Source: Bemisia tabaci
Taxonomy: Eukaryota > Arthropoda > Insecta > Hemiptera > Aleyrodidae
Assembly: GCF_918797505.1 (NCBI RefSeq)
Contig: NC_092796.1
Location: 57,752,851-57,816,850, forward strand
Direction: 5' to 3'
DNA length: 64,000 bases
Both the position numbers and the translations under genes were made by a program. Shown here piece after piece: positions 44,645 to 59,600 of the stretch (the stretch's first letter is position 1; each line of letters starts with the position of its first letter). Below the pieces are notes generated by a model. It saw nothing but the letters and a program-made list of their open reading frames with translations, was not told the DNA's origin and did not search any database.

Positions 44645-47600
44645 CTGGAAACAGACAAATCAAGGTCTTACTTATATGATCATACTTTTAGAGGAAATTT
44701 AAACTTTTAAATTCAAGTGTGAGTTTGTATCAGTAAATCTTCAAAAAAAATCAAATTATCATTTAACTAGAAATAATAGAAACTTTTGAAGGAAAAAATT
44801 AGAAAAAATTAGAAACAATAAGAAAAAATAAATTCAAATTACAATAACATCCTGAGCTCTTTTCTGGTGGTCTTGGGATAATTTTTTTTTTTTTCGGTTT
44901 CCTTGCAGAATAGTGTCAATCCCGCACTGTTATTTTACCCTGATGCTTACAGTATTTAGGCCACATTTTTGGTGGTCTTTATTTCTTGCTTAATGTTGTT
45001 TCATATTGTTTCATTTGCCCAAAAGTAGAGCGCAACAATGCATGAAGAAAGTAATATTTCAAATTGCATACTTACTCATGCTTTTTACTGATGAGAGGGG
45101 ACGCAACGTGTTTTAAAGTTGGAGATAAGATTATCTGAGAGGCATCACATTCGTTTTGCTTCCATTTAAATTCACTATGAGTATCACAACTGCCTAAATT
45201 TTCACCTGAAAGGATAAAAAAATCCTATTAAAGGGTCACTGAAATAAACAACGCAAACATACAAAAAGTGGTGCTTTTATAAGGTTCTTGGATTGGAGTC
45301 TTTGAAAATGGCCCAATGGAGCTGAAATACTCCTTGCAAATCGCATGACAGCGCGATTCCTGAGGAGAGCCGCACATAACAACTGCACACGTGGCAACAT
45401 TGCTTCGAAAAAAAGATATCGTAAAAACTTTTTGGGGGAAAACTGTGCTAGGCGAAAATGCGCAAAAAGTTATGGCAATGGATAAATCTTCAGATCTTTA
45501 CTGGAAAGCCTGTTTGTCTTTCATCCCACTTACCAGGTAAAACAGACATAGAGGGAATAAAGGTAGAAGCCAAACTATATTTGAACAAAATTTGGAGACA
45601 TGAGAGTAAAATTTGAATTGTATCAGAAGAGAGAAAATGCGACTAACTTCTATCTTATGGGTGGTTTCAAAATAAATTTTGATTTAAGTGTGAATAGTTT
45701 GGTTAGAAAAAAATACTCACAAGGATCAAAAAGCTCTCCTTGCTCTAAGACTTGGCGAATTTGTCCTAATGAAGCGCTTGCATAGGCTATGTGCCACTTA
45801 TCACAGCTTAATTTTTCTACAGTTGATGGTGAGGTGAGTTTGTGAAGCGGTAATTTGCACCAATTAGAAGGGACGGTTCCAGGTGGTGGCTCCTCTTTCA
45901 GTGAATTGTAGCTTGGTGAACAATCAGAACAAAAGCAAACGGCTGCTGTGTCGCTTTGAAAGTAGAAACTTGGTAAGCAAAGGGTTGCTTTCAACCGCAA
46001 ACACAACTTTAGGTAATCACAGTTGGAGAGAGGTTTGAGAGGAGTTTCAGCTGCAGGTGACATCACAGGAGAGCCGTCATCGAATGAGCGTGTGACATTT
46101 ACGCTCTTCCCGCATGTAACAGGAGTTGTTGCCGTTGATTTTCCACTCGATTTCCCCGCTTCAGCGAAAGAGGTGTTGGCAATATTGAGACTCGTTTTCT
46201 TATCACAATGGGATGCTGATAGCCACGATAGTGTTGCGTTTTGTACCTGCTCAAGATGCTGCAAAGACAGGTTTTCATTTGATGCGATTGATTTAGGATC
46301 AAGTTCATCATCAGAATTTTCAGTTTTTAGTGTCAAAGAGGAGGCAGAGGCGACAAGACAATTCTCGTTTGTTTTGACACTTTTAGAAAGCGCTGGATCA
46401 TCACAACACAGCTCTTGATCAGAATTTTCGTCGCACTGCTCCTTCTCATGGCTTTCGAGGTCAGCCTTTTCACAAACATCGACAGGTTTCAGTTCTTCTG
46501 GTACACTTTCGGGCTCCTCAATTTTGGTTTCAACTGGGGCACTCATTTGACTGAAGTGTAATGGTGAGTTGATGATTGAGATCTGGAAACAAGAGCAAAA
46601 GAGCCGTCCTTTAATTTAGAGATTTATGAGTTAAAAGGTTGTAAAAGTGCTTAACTTAGATATTGTGTAATGTTTCTTGATAATTTAGACTAGGAAATGA
46701 CTGGATTATTGAACTGATTAGGTGTGGTTGAGGAACACTGAGGAAATAATTTTGAAAGTCTTTCAGCAAGAAATTTGTGGGCTCATAAGCTGAGTTAGCA
46801 AGGAACTACTTTGGCGCTCTCAGCTACAGAGTGCCAGCCCAATAGATTTAATTTAAAGAATTATGGCCTTACCTGATCACACTGTCCATAGAGATCAATA
46901 ACAACATGACACTTGTAAGGGATGTTTGTGGCGGCAACTCCCTGATCAACACCATTTACAAATAACCTTAACTGAGATTCAGCATCTACCATCACTCCAA
47001 CCGTCTGCTTTACCGAAAGTTTGTCCAGATTCGGTCCATAGTTTGACTTGATCTGAAATGGAATTAGAGGTTAGCAAAAAAAAATACAAAAAAGAAGAAA
47101 AAAACAGGGCCTCTTCAGATTTTTTATGAATTTCTATATTTTTATACTGTCAAAAAAATTGACTGCACCCTGGTATCCAGGAGATTTATGCTCCTCTAAA
47201 AAATTCTTGATTAGATCACTGCATAATGGTCTTAAATATTTTACATAAACAGAAAAATCCGGCTTTCAAAATTTTTGGATATTATTTATTTTTCCTAATG
47301 TGAAATCTGAACAACGATTCCACCTGAAATATCTGCGTTTCACTCCTTGCGCAACAAACTAAAATCTCAACAAAATTTTAAGAGGAAATATTGGAACATT
47401 GTCTGCCATCCCAGTTGTATTGACTGGCATTAAGGGGTTCCGCAAGCATCACACCAGTTTTTTGGACTGGGATGCAGCCATAATTTTTAAAAGACGAACT
47501 TACTTTTTCTCCATCTTGGAAAACAGAATCAGCACTAATAATCCAAGCATTTTTCTTGAAACCTAAAGCTGTAGGTGGTACCGGAAACTGTGGCTCATTA

Positions 47601-50600
47601 ACGACACCTAGCATGATGGAGGATACCCATCGAGGATTAAGAGACTCAAGGACCATCTACATGAAAGAGAAAAATTCCAAGGTAAAAAAAAAATCATGCT
47701 ACATGCTATCTTGATTATGGGGATCAGCTTAGAATAATTTCAAAATAAAATGGCCATGCTTTTTTCTTTTTTCATTGACTTGTAAGTTTACTTCCTTTTC
47801 TTTGAAGGGTTCATGCGAAGTTACATATTTTTAAATATGTGTAGAACTATACGAACAGTTTGTTTCAGAAAATATAGCTCTGTCTAAAACGTAAGAGGGA
47901 GGAAGATGTTCATGATGCCAGGATATTGAGGATTTCAAGAGCAGCTCAAGAATACAAAATATTTTCCTTTAGCTCAGTAAGGTGACTTTCTAATAATTTT
48001 AACAATGCTTTTCAAAAACTACTATTAAAAATTTCACTCACTAGTCAGATTAGTGAGGAAAATTTTTAAAAGTAGTACTGCAAAAGTATTTTTAAAATTA
48101 TTTTAGCACACTCAGTCCTGTAAGTACTTCAAAAATTTTTTAACTATCATGACTCTTTAATTTCTATCCATTCGAATCAGGAAACTTGGTCTTGTACCTG
48201 GAATAAAGTGCATCGCGGCAGGGGTTTACTGCACACAACAACACCATTATTGTAACTGGTTTCACGCTTTATTGTGATGCCATCATTGATCAACACTATA
48301 TTTTGGCCCGTTATTTCCTTGAAAGAAAACCAGCAGTCCTGAAAGAGATAATTACGGATCAGTAAAAAATCTACCACTTACAGATCAAAAGACACGATAT
48401 CCAATAAGGCATAATGTACTTGTATGTATACCAACCTTGTAACAAGCAGCAAACAAATTGCAAAATTTAGAGCTATAGATGTAAGATAAAACGAGAACAG
48501 GAATAGAAAGTAATTTAAATTCACTGACAGAAACATCACTGTCCCTTGTCCTTTATTTTTATTGAATGCTAAAACTTGGTGACGGAGTAACATAAAAAAC
48601 ACAATATTTTTGAAGAAACATGAATGCTGGGGAGGAAGTTTCATCTTAAAGAGAACCTAAAGTTCTGAGAAAGGATAGAAAACCTTTCAAAGCCAAAACA
48701 ATACAAGAAATGGACAGAAGCTCCTATTAAGTTTCAACAAAACATGATTTTCAAAATGTATACTCTCATTAATCTTCGCAACATAAGTTTCACAGGTTCT
48801 GGATACCTAGTTTTTTAAAGAGACAATGAAGTTATAAGAGTTATGTGTCATCCTGGGTAAAATGAAACAAAAAATTCTGACGATGGGATGAGAAAAACTT
48901 ACATCGCTGAAGATTTTTTTGATATCACTTTCCAGTTTATTGGCAAAGGAGCATTCTTCAGTTCCTCCCCTGAAAGAAAATAAACAAGAAAAAAATCAGC
49001 CTGATAATTCTTTCTTTAAAACAAAAACATCGAGTTACATAATTCAAAGAAAAATAAAATAATAAGAAAAAGAAAACCAGAGAATAAAACAAAAGGTGAT
49101 GATTAGATATATTTCCACTTGAATTGAGGCAAAAATTCTAGGACAGCATAACTCTTCAGATATTCTTCTTTATTGACGTACCTGGAAGCATGGTTTTCTA
49201 TCAATCAACAAACTTTTTTATTAAATATTTATGCAAAAATTGGAGGTTCAGGCCGTTTTGAAGGGGCCTTCTTCATATCTCATTTGTGAAGCTTCTTGTC
49301 ACAAGGGTCAAACCCAATCTTCTTGATGCACTCAATTCAGGAAGTATTCGCTGCCTAATGGCCCTAATTTCTACAGGAAAAAATTGATAAAATTACTTTT
49401 TCAGTTACCATTGTGGAACAGAAAATTCATCCAGAATTCAACCACCTTTGAATTGCAATAAATGATAAAGAAAATAAAAAAGCTTCTGTAAGCACAAACC
49501 TGGTTGGAATATCAGCAACGGTTACTTCTACAACAGGACCGCTTTGACACGAGGAGCTTTCATCTGACTTCAAGCTATCAGCCATTTGTGCTTTACTAGA
49601 AGCTAGCCGCATGAGAAATACATCAGTAGACTGGCTAATCACGCTGACAGAGAGAGTTCTTCCACTTAAGTCCACGATAGCATAAAATAATGCCTGCAAG
49701 AAAGTATATAAAGAGAAGGGTAAATAAAAAAAAATGGGGACATGGTCAACGTAATTTTCTTTTGGGATCTTTAACGGCAAGCCCCACATTAAATTGAATA
49801 ATACAAATTTATTTTTTTCCTTTTTCCTTGCTTTCCCTTTCTTTCCTTTTTTTTTTACTTTATTTTGAACATTGCTATAATTTTGCACAAAAAAATAAAA
49901 AAAAGATTGCAATGCTCATGCTGTCACAGGCTTGCCTCCCGATCTTCAAAACCTATTTTTATGGCCTTCTCAATTTTCAAACCTGTTTTCAGGGCCTTCC
50001 CATTGTTGCACGTACATCGCATCTCTCAAATTAAACTTTTTTTTTAAACACAACGTGTGAATAGAAAAAAACTCGCACTTTTAAAATTAGGTTATAGTAC
50101 AATTAACAAATGAAAAATTGGCAATACATTTAGAAGATTATTGATGTGAGCAGAAATGAGTCTGCCATACAATAAAATGACATATTTAGGCTAAAAGGAT
50201 TAATATGCATAGGGCTTGCCTGTGATATGGTTCCAATTAGCACAGATATGTCCAAATAAGCCAACAGGTACCAGTGGCGTGGCGTGCTTTACGATACATC
50301 GATTGATACGCCACTCAAACCTATGAAAAAAGATCGATTATCAGGGTGTTCGCAACGAACACCTTAGTAATAGATTCTTTACCATAGCTTCAAATGGCAA
50401 GATATCGATAATCGATTATTCACGCCATGCCACTGGCAAGTACATAAGATGAGCAAAGCCTCAGAAGAATACTTTTGGTTTCTATAATTTCCTAGGTTAT
50501 GTTACATTCACAAATTGATAAACTACTGAAAATCAACGTTGAGAAATTACCTTTGGAATATTTTGTACCGCAACACCACAGTCAATATTGTCGATATAAA

Positions 50601-53600
50601 ATCGCAAAGTTTGATTACTACAGAGTTTTAAACTGACTAGAGTACCGGATTCTGCCCAATCCAAGCTTTGACAATACCTTTCTCGAAGAATCGTGTTGTT
50701 ATACCAAATATCGCTTCCTGTGAAGACAAAAAAATGAGGGGCAAACGTTCGCATGAATTAACTTTAAAAAGAACAGTATCATGAGCAAAAACTAAAAATA
50801 TTGTATTTTCTGACTAGAATGCACTATGTTCCACATTCAGCAACTCATAATGAAGCAGTTACATATTTTGATGAAATCGGTGAACTGGCCTATTACTGAA
50901 CTGGTTTCTTTCTTGGCTTTAGCCAGTGTTTGAAACTCACAGGCGCCACTGCGCCAAATGCGCCCAAGAAATCGGTCATGGCGCCTAAAAAATGAAGGCT
51001 CAGCACCAACATGACCCCTAAAAATTGCCCCTCCCTTCCAAAAAAAAAAATCCTAATTTTTCTGTTTGGTGATTTTTCGAAATTTCCCCCAAGTTACAGT
51101 TACTAGTACTGTAACGAAAACATCTTGCGTCTAACTTTTCACTAAATGCGCCTTGATATATAGCACTGGAAAAAAAAAACACATTGGATCTAGAGTCCAG
51201 ACTCTTGAAAACATTGACAAGAAAAAATACTCTTGATTCAATCAGATTTTTGCTTGAATCAAAACGAAATCCGCTTAAATTAAGAGGCTTGGTTCTTGAT
51301 TTAAGCTAGATTCTGATCGAATCAAGCGTACTTTTTCTTGTCAATGTTTTTAAGAGTCTGGACTCTAGATTCAATGCGTTTTTTTTTTCCAGTGTGGCAA
51401 GAAGTCAATCTGGCCCCTAAAAATCGAGCTTGATGCGCCACATGGCTCCTGAAACTCAAAGGTGAGTTTTGATCACTGGCTTTAACAATCCAAGTACAGG
51501 TTGGACTATTTGTTGCAATTTTTATAAATTGAAAAATCTAATAGTCAATATTTTGGCAGTACCTAAAATCTTCATCTCCCAGTATTTGTATGTTTAAGAT
51601 CAAAAACAGTGGGCTAGGTGTCAAATTAATTCAAATCATTATATAATTACTCTGGGTTAGGAAAAAACTTTCAGTAGGGGTAAAGGACTTCAGCTACAGC
51701 CCTCAACAATTTAAAATCTCATTTTTATCCATATACTGATAGGATTTAAGCAGTGCTCACCTTTCAAGAACCATACAGGCTGCTTGAGCTGGTGAATGGT
51801 GGAGGGTAGAGCTGTTTTCTCCGCAGGCTGCATTGTTGTTATTCCGATTGCGAGTGAGCCCGCTAGTGCCGTATCACACTGATCTATTTGAATTGTGAAC
51901 ACCTGATCCTTCATGACAGGACAACTGGAGAATACGAGGCCATAATTACCTAGGCTAATTCGCGTTGCCACGGTATTATTAACATCGAGCTGTATGTGCT
52001 GACTGCACAATGCACTCAACCTGGAATTAAATGCAATGTTCGTGAGAAGTCATGATACATTTTCAAAACAAACAACTTTCCAGACAGGAAAGAAGAATTA
52101 CATGTTTGGCAATCTAATCTTCTACTTCAGAGTGTCTACTAAAAATTCATTTTGTATTTTTCTGATTTTTTCCTAATCTTTGATGAAATTTCCTGATTTT
52201 TTGCACAAAAAAATTGACATTCATCTGGTTTTACCAACCGACATATTCGATTAAGTTTTTCATTTATTCTTAAGCTAGATTCATAAAATTGAAAAATCCT
52301 TGATGCACTCAGGATTCCCTAATCTATGACCACTCTTCCCAGTAGTTTTCTGATTCTCTTAATGACATTGAATTTTCTGATGGTTTTCGGTTTAAACTTG
52401 CATTTGGCATAAATGTCTATTTTATATTTTATTGCACAAAAGGCATTGAAGATGATGCAGCTTAAAAATACTGCCTTTATGCTCATACTTTTAAGGGAAA
52501 AGGATAATAGGAAAAAAGAGACCCTTTGGAGGGAATTGTCTTAAGATAAAATTTGAGGAAATTTTACTCTTTGTATCACTCTGAATTATGGTTCCAGAGT
52601 GCTTTTGTAGATTCTATTTGGAGTTTTGAAGACATTTGACTCAGAATTTTGGTATGAAATAGATACTGCTGGAGGAACATGCAAGTAGAAAGAAAGGCGA
52701 AGAGGAAATAAAGTCAATAGGTAATTTGAATGACGCAATGAGTCACTAAACAAAGTCTGAAATAGATAAAAACATCATAAGAGGCTGCACAAACTTTGCA
52801 ATAATCTATTACATCATGATTGCATAAAGATTGTCACAGTTTCCTAAGAATAAGAGATGAATTTCCTCCTCCCTACACCAGGGCAATAAATCAGTAATTC
52901 ATGATGATACCTGTGAGTTAAATGAGATGGAATGTGGGTCTTCTTTTTGACTTCTGGTTCTCTAAGGATAGGGGTGAATGTATCACCAATCTGAGAGGCT
53001 ACAGATGGTGATGACGTGTCGGCATCATTGCAGTCCGCATCTTGTCGACCTTCAGGTAAACTCACAATTGATACCTAGAAAAATTTACAGAGTTAATACT
53101 AGTCTTGCTAGGGACGAGTTCTATAGGACGCCGTTCTGTTGTGAGCGGGTGATTGCAGCGCATTCTCGCGTAGGATCCTAGTCAACTCAGAGGATCCTTC
53201 CCCGAACCTCGACTCATCCATCGCCCGGTCCAAAAGTGAGGTTAAGCCGGAGATTGAAAAATAACACATAAGGCGGCTGAATTCTTGAAAAATAAGTATA
53301 TTTTTGGCGTTTTTCGACCCCTTTCAACCAGGAACGGCTCGCCGCATGCAATAGGACGGTGAAAAATTCGATTTTTTGCAGTTATACGCGATCCTACGGA
53401 TTTTAATGAAGTCCAACAACTGATAACAGCAGTGAGTTGCGAGGATCCTACGCAAGATAGCAGCACTAGTACCTGCTCACGAATTTTTACATTGACTCTT
53501 ACGGGAGTCCAGGGTCCTATAGAACTGGTCCCTGGCAAGACAGGAAAGCAGATGGGTTGTTACCAGAAGTATGCATTCGTGTTCATTTTAGGATTAATTA

Positions 53601-56600
53601 TAAAATTACAATTTAAAGTTGGGCCAAAACAGGTTTCATGCGTAACTGAAATCAAATACTGATCTTTGATACGCCCTAGATTTAGATACTGGATATTTTG
53701 TCAAAGTATGCCACCTGATATGAATACAGTGAAATCTCGCTTGGTAAAATTCACAAGGGACCAAGACAAATTCGAACTTAAGAGGCTTTCTGTCTGAACT
53801 GCTTTGCTCCATAGCACGAAGTAGGACTAAAAATTCAAGGTGAGCGATTTCAAGTAACTTATAATTGATTTTTTATAAATTTAAAATTTTTTTTTAGTGA
53901 ATTTTTAAATTTTAATTCTAACTTTCAAAAAATTATTGAAGCATATCAAAAGTCACGAATTATTGCGGAGTAAAGGGACCAAAGAAATTTTCGACTTACA
54001 CTGGATTTCGTCTCAACTGCAGTTTGACATAATAAGATTTCTCAGTACTGCTACAGCTGGAATTAATTTATTTATATATGGGGCAATTTTTTTAAAATCA
54101 AAATTGAAGCACAAAAACAAAAAGGTACCTGAGCACATTGTCCATACAAATCAATGACAGGATATACATTCTGAGGAACTGAAAAACATGCTGCTCCTTG
54201 GTCGATGCCATTCAGGTAGAAGTGCAAGGATGTATCAGGATGGCGCATCATCCCGATCACATCTCCTACTGATAACGAATCCAAATTAAGCTTGTAACTG
54301 TGCCTGAACATAACGCCATCTTGCATCACAGTTGCACCTAAAATGGATAAAATTTATAGAAAAACTCAGTTAAATACTGACTGTCCTTAATTCAGCTGGT
54401 TACAAAACCCGGTTTGATAATAAAACATTTCAATTAATTTGCACACAACTTCTGAGCGAATCTGAATTACAGCGGGTGTTTCATTCTATTTTTTCATAAT
54501 TTAGAGATTCACATTTGTTTCAAGACAAAATTCAAAGTTCATTTCGAGGCTGAATTATGTAAGAGAATACTCCCAACGAGTGAGGAATATTTTGACCCAA
54601 GTAAAGAAGCAAGAAACGAATCTTTAACCATTATGCACTAATATTATTATAAATTAATGCTGAATAATTTACATGTTGATACTAAAGCGTGTCATTGGAA
54701 TCAGCTGATAGTGTTGATGTTATGTAAACCTAAAGGAGGCAGTTAAATTAATGTATTAAAAAATTTTTGTCCATTGGTGATTAAGCTCTTTTGATGAAAT
54801 TCACTGTAAGCATTGCTACAGAAATTTAAAATAAACAATGAAACATCTAAGTTTCGTGAATAGTACATCTGTTGCATTTTTGCCTTGTCGTTTGAGTCAG
54901 TGAGGAGGATTAAGACAGTTAGTGCCTGGCATTAGCAAAAACAAGATGATGACTGAACGAACAAAAAACCGCACACCTCAATCGTAACGTTTAAACATCT
55001 CTAATTATTTTTCAATTTTTGTAATGAAAACGTATCAGAATGTCTCCTTGCATACATGTGATTTTTTAATTAATAACATGAAAAAATTCTTAGTAATTTT
55101 TACAAAAACAATTGTTTAGTTTTCCTTTAACAAATTAAATGAAGGAATGCATTTTTTTATTTCAGTCATTGATATACTTCGTAAATCATTGAGACCAACA
55201 GTTAAAAAATGTAATTTCTTTACCCGATAGCATCCATGTATCATGGTCTAGATCAGTCATGGTCCCAGGCAACTCTAATTCGTCTGGTCTAATGGCTGTA
55301 ACACCTGAAAGAATAAAGTCAAGATTGAGGTGAGTTGTAACAACGATGTAAAAATTATGGACAAGACTCATATTAGGACTCTGAAAACTTCTTTAGAGTA
55401 GTTCAAAGAGTTATATGCGTGCAGTATTTTGTTAGAAACATGGAATATATAAAACAACACAGTCGATTAGATGAAATCAACAAATTGAAAATTTCTTTTC
55501 TTTTGAATGATTGAATTTTTTAGAGAAAAACACATGAACATTGCCAAAAGCTTACTAATTTAAGTATTTATTTTCAATCAGCAAGCACATAACTTCTACC
55601 TTTTCATAAAAATGTGCAAAATTAGAGAGGTTATCCCAAAAATCTAAGGTAAGAAGGGCAGAATATTTGCCATGGCACTTTTGATGCGTACATTGCACTG
55701 TGTATCAATTTGTGAAAGGAAATGTTGAGGTTATTACCTGCTTCTATTGATCCACACCATCGGTCTACCAGTTTTTCTATGACTACTGCAAACATTTCAT
55801 TTTCTTTCAAAGTTCTGTTGCTTATAACGATAGCTTCATTGAATTCATGTAGGGCTTTTGGTCTTGAAGCAGTGCGCCCACCATTTGAGACTCTGGCATT
55901 TTTCCCATGTAGATAGTGAAAATGGAGATCGCTGAAAAACCACAAAAAAAGATGGATTGATTTAAAAAGAAATCTGATGTGATCTGCCATTTTGGAAAGC
56001 TGATGAGTCATTTTTTCGTTTTCACACAGGTCCTAGTTTTTCTTTCCTTCTTTTTTCAATCGACTTTTTTCAAAAGCACTCATGAGGCACTTATAACATT
56101 TGGGGGATAAATTTTCCATTGCTAAAAATTCCGCACTTTTCCCCATTTATCATCATTTAAAATATCCAAGGTTTAGCAAATAACCTGGCGACATTGTTTT
56201 TGTAACCGGGGACTAGTGTTTTTGGCTTATTAGAGAAAGAACGTAGGTCTCATTAGTTTCTCTATGCAGATAAGTGCTTTCATGGATGAGTCAGAAATAT
56301 TGGTAGTAAAGAACAGTCCAGTTATTCTTTGAAGGCTTATTAAACGTAATGAAGATTTTACGAGGCTGATACTTATCAATGGCCAAAGTGCGAAACGATG
56401 CATCTCCATTGCAGTGTTTCAAAATTCTCCCTCCTATTTTATTTTTCAAAGAGGAGCAGCCTAACTTAATAGCTTGAAATTTATACAGAATATTCTGCTG
56501 ACAGAGAAGAAAAATCGAGTAAGTTTTCAAGAAATTAGGTAGTTTACTTCTCCAAAGACCAAAGAAAGGACTGGAAAGTATGACAGGAAGTCGGCAACGT

Positions 56601-59600
56601 TGTAAACGGAGATACAAGGTCTCCCACCTTGGCCATTGTTCTTGGTATTGATTAGTTGCACTATTTGTAGAAAAATCCACTGGTTCAATCTATTATAAGT
56701 TGAATGATAAGAAACACAGTTCGAAAATGGCTAAACTTACACATGTTCCCCGAAGACATTTGGAGAGCTTTGTGCTGGAGATGAGCAGCAACAAAGAAGG
56801 TTATAGTCAACGATAGTTGCCTGCGCAGCCTGACCATAGAGGTCAATGACACCATACACTTTTCCTACTGGAATGTTAGTTGCAGCCTCGCCAAGATCCA
56901 CACCATTTACAAAGAAATGTAACGCTCCATTCTCTTTAACGATCACTCCAACTCTATCTCCGACCTGAAAAAAAGAGACAACGGTATTTCTGGAGGGTGA
57001 TCTCTTACTGCAAGAAGTTTTCAATGATGGCGTTTGATCTTTGTCTCTAGATCTACAGGGTGGAATACATTGCACACTTTCCCTTTCAAAATAAGCACTT
57101 GAAAACGTCTTCAAATAGACGGCAAATGTAATTTTTACAGAGAAACAGAAGACAAAATAAATATTTTAAAAAAAGGTGCCATTGTGCACTCTGAATAGGA
57201 GAAACTCGAATTGGATTGCATTTTGCAAAAAGGAACCAGGAGCACTGCAATGTTACTAAGATTGTGCAACTTCTTCTGTCTTGGAAGAAAAACCTGATTA
57301 ACAGTTTCTATTTTACTCGCTAAAAACTGTTAATTTAAGTCAAAATTACAATGTAAATTTCATATTTTTTCATGGTTTCAGTAATTTTATTGCAAAGGAT
57401 GAAAATGCACAATCTTGGCATCATCGCAATTCTTCTGGTACCTTTTTGCAAAATGCAATCCAATGGATTGGAGATTTGCTGAAATGAAATCATGCAATAC
57501 GGTAGGAGGCTTCATATAAAATATTACAATTACCTGTAACTGATCTAGGTTTGGTCCATAATCATCGATTATAGTTACTCCATTTCTCATCACTCCATTT
57601 CCAGTCATCATCCATGTTCCAGACCTAGGCATTGAATTTATGGTTAAAAGTTTAAAAAACCAAAGGGGCTAAATCAGGGGTTCAGGAAGTAGGGCTGTCC
57701 TATCCGTTGACACACAAGACGATAATGCATTGAACGAGGGCTCTCACAACTCCAATAAGGCTAGCGGTTTCCGACAGAATCAGAGCAAATCAGAGCACTT
57801 GGCATATCGGTATAAGATGGAACCAATAGCTTACCAGTAAGAATCATTTGAACGCACCTTCTCGATAGTTCTTTGATTTTACACAAAATGCTCTTTTTTC
57901 CCTTTGATTTAAAGTTGGTCAAAGAATGTGCTGAATATCTTTTCCACAAAAAAAGACTGTAGGACTTAGTGTGCATGAGGTATCAGGCTTCATTGTTCTT
58001 TCACAGAAACTATTGCGTTTGACAGTTTTTTTCACCAAAGCAGATGCGCTTGAAAATTTTCGTTCGACAAAAACAATGTTTTAGACAAAAAAAGTTTTTA
58101 AATATTTCCTCCAAAACTAAATGCGCTGACTGTGTGCCCTTCACAAAACGCAGTGAAAAACTAGAAAAGAAAACAAAAAGAACCTTGACTGCTTTCACAA
58201 AAAAGTGCTGGAGGGCACTTCCATGCTCTAGCATTTTCTGAACTTTACAGCTAAATACTGAGATGAAAATCTAATGATTTAATTTTAAATCAGCCTGGAC
58301 ATAATATCCAGTTATCTCATAACAAAATGAGCTAAATCATCATACTACTTACTTAACATTTGTCATAGTGGACGGGTATTCTAAATCTTCAGGGGAATGA
58401 GTGGTGACACCTATTTCAATTGTCCCAGCCCATTTCGTGACCATTTTGTCGAGTTGGACTTCAAATAGTTCATCTGGTTTCAAAGGACGATGAGTGAGAA
58501 CAACAGCATCGTTAAAATCCTCTAATGCACTGTAAAAATAGAAACATTTCTAAGTTTGAATACAATGTAGTTAAATGATTTCCTTTAAGACAACCTATTA
58601 CAATCTAAAAAGATTTTGCAATACATATGGAAATTGAAATAATTAAACGTGTTACTTTCACAAAAGAGAATATTACTGAGCTTTCATTGAATCCGTAGAA
58701 CAGGAGGAAATGTAGCTGTGAGTAAGAGGCTGGTTGTGATATTCATGTTACAATAATGGGTCGGTGGAGAGGAATTTTTGCAGGGTCATGGTGTAGTTTT
58801 TCAAGTGCAAAATTTCGTGCAAAACGCAAAAAGTTCATTAAAAAGTTCAAAAATCATTTTTACAGGAAGGAAAAGCCAATCAAAATCCGACAGTCAAGTA
58901 GATGTATCAAAGTGATGCCTGAATATGGGTTTAGCCAATCAGCAAAAGCTGTTTGCCCTACCTAGCTACGCCACCAGCACCTGATAAAAATATAATTTCA
59001 AGCAGGTCCCCATTTTGGCATTTTCACAGGCCCTTTTTTTGTCATTAAAGGTTAAAAAAATCTGAAAAATTTCTAGTGAGCTCAGTTCCGTCTGTACTTC
59101 TAGAAAATAGTAAAAAAAGTAGGGGCCACTGACTCATGATGAAATTCAAATTATAATGAAAAATTAGAGGCAGCAACACATACTTGGGCCGCAAGGCTGT
59201 GCGATTATTACTGATGACACTTGCATGAGCACCACACACAGAATGAAGCATCAGTCTGTCTGCATTATCTTCTTCAGGGAAATCTAAAGAATATAGAATT
59301 CAAAAAGTATATCAAAATAAGACAGGTATTGAATTAAAAGCAATCAGTTAGGGTCCATGCACATTTAACTGGCAAAATCCACATATCTCATTTTTAGTGT
59401 TTTTAAATCTCAGCTCCTATTTCATTTTTAAAGCAAAAAACTCAAAATCCTTCCTTCAAGTTTAAAGAGAAATTCCTTTACACAGAGAGGAAGAGCACAG
59501 CAGTTTTTAAGAACTGCTGTTGATCGCTTTCCCATTTAAAATATAAAATACGACAGGAAGTCTGCAACGTCGCAAATTGAGATACACAGTTTGGATGTTT

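Noticed and set aside
46023..46418. 131-codon + strand frame
   Set aside because: It is the shadow of the acidic linker in the large NEURL4 exon.
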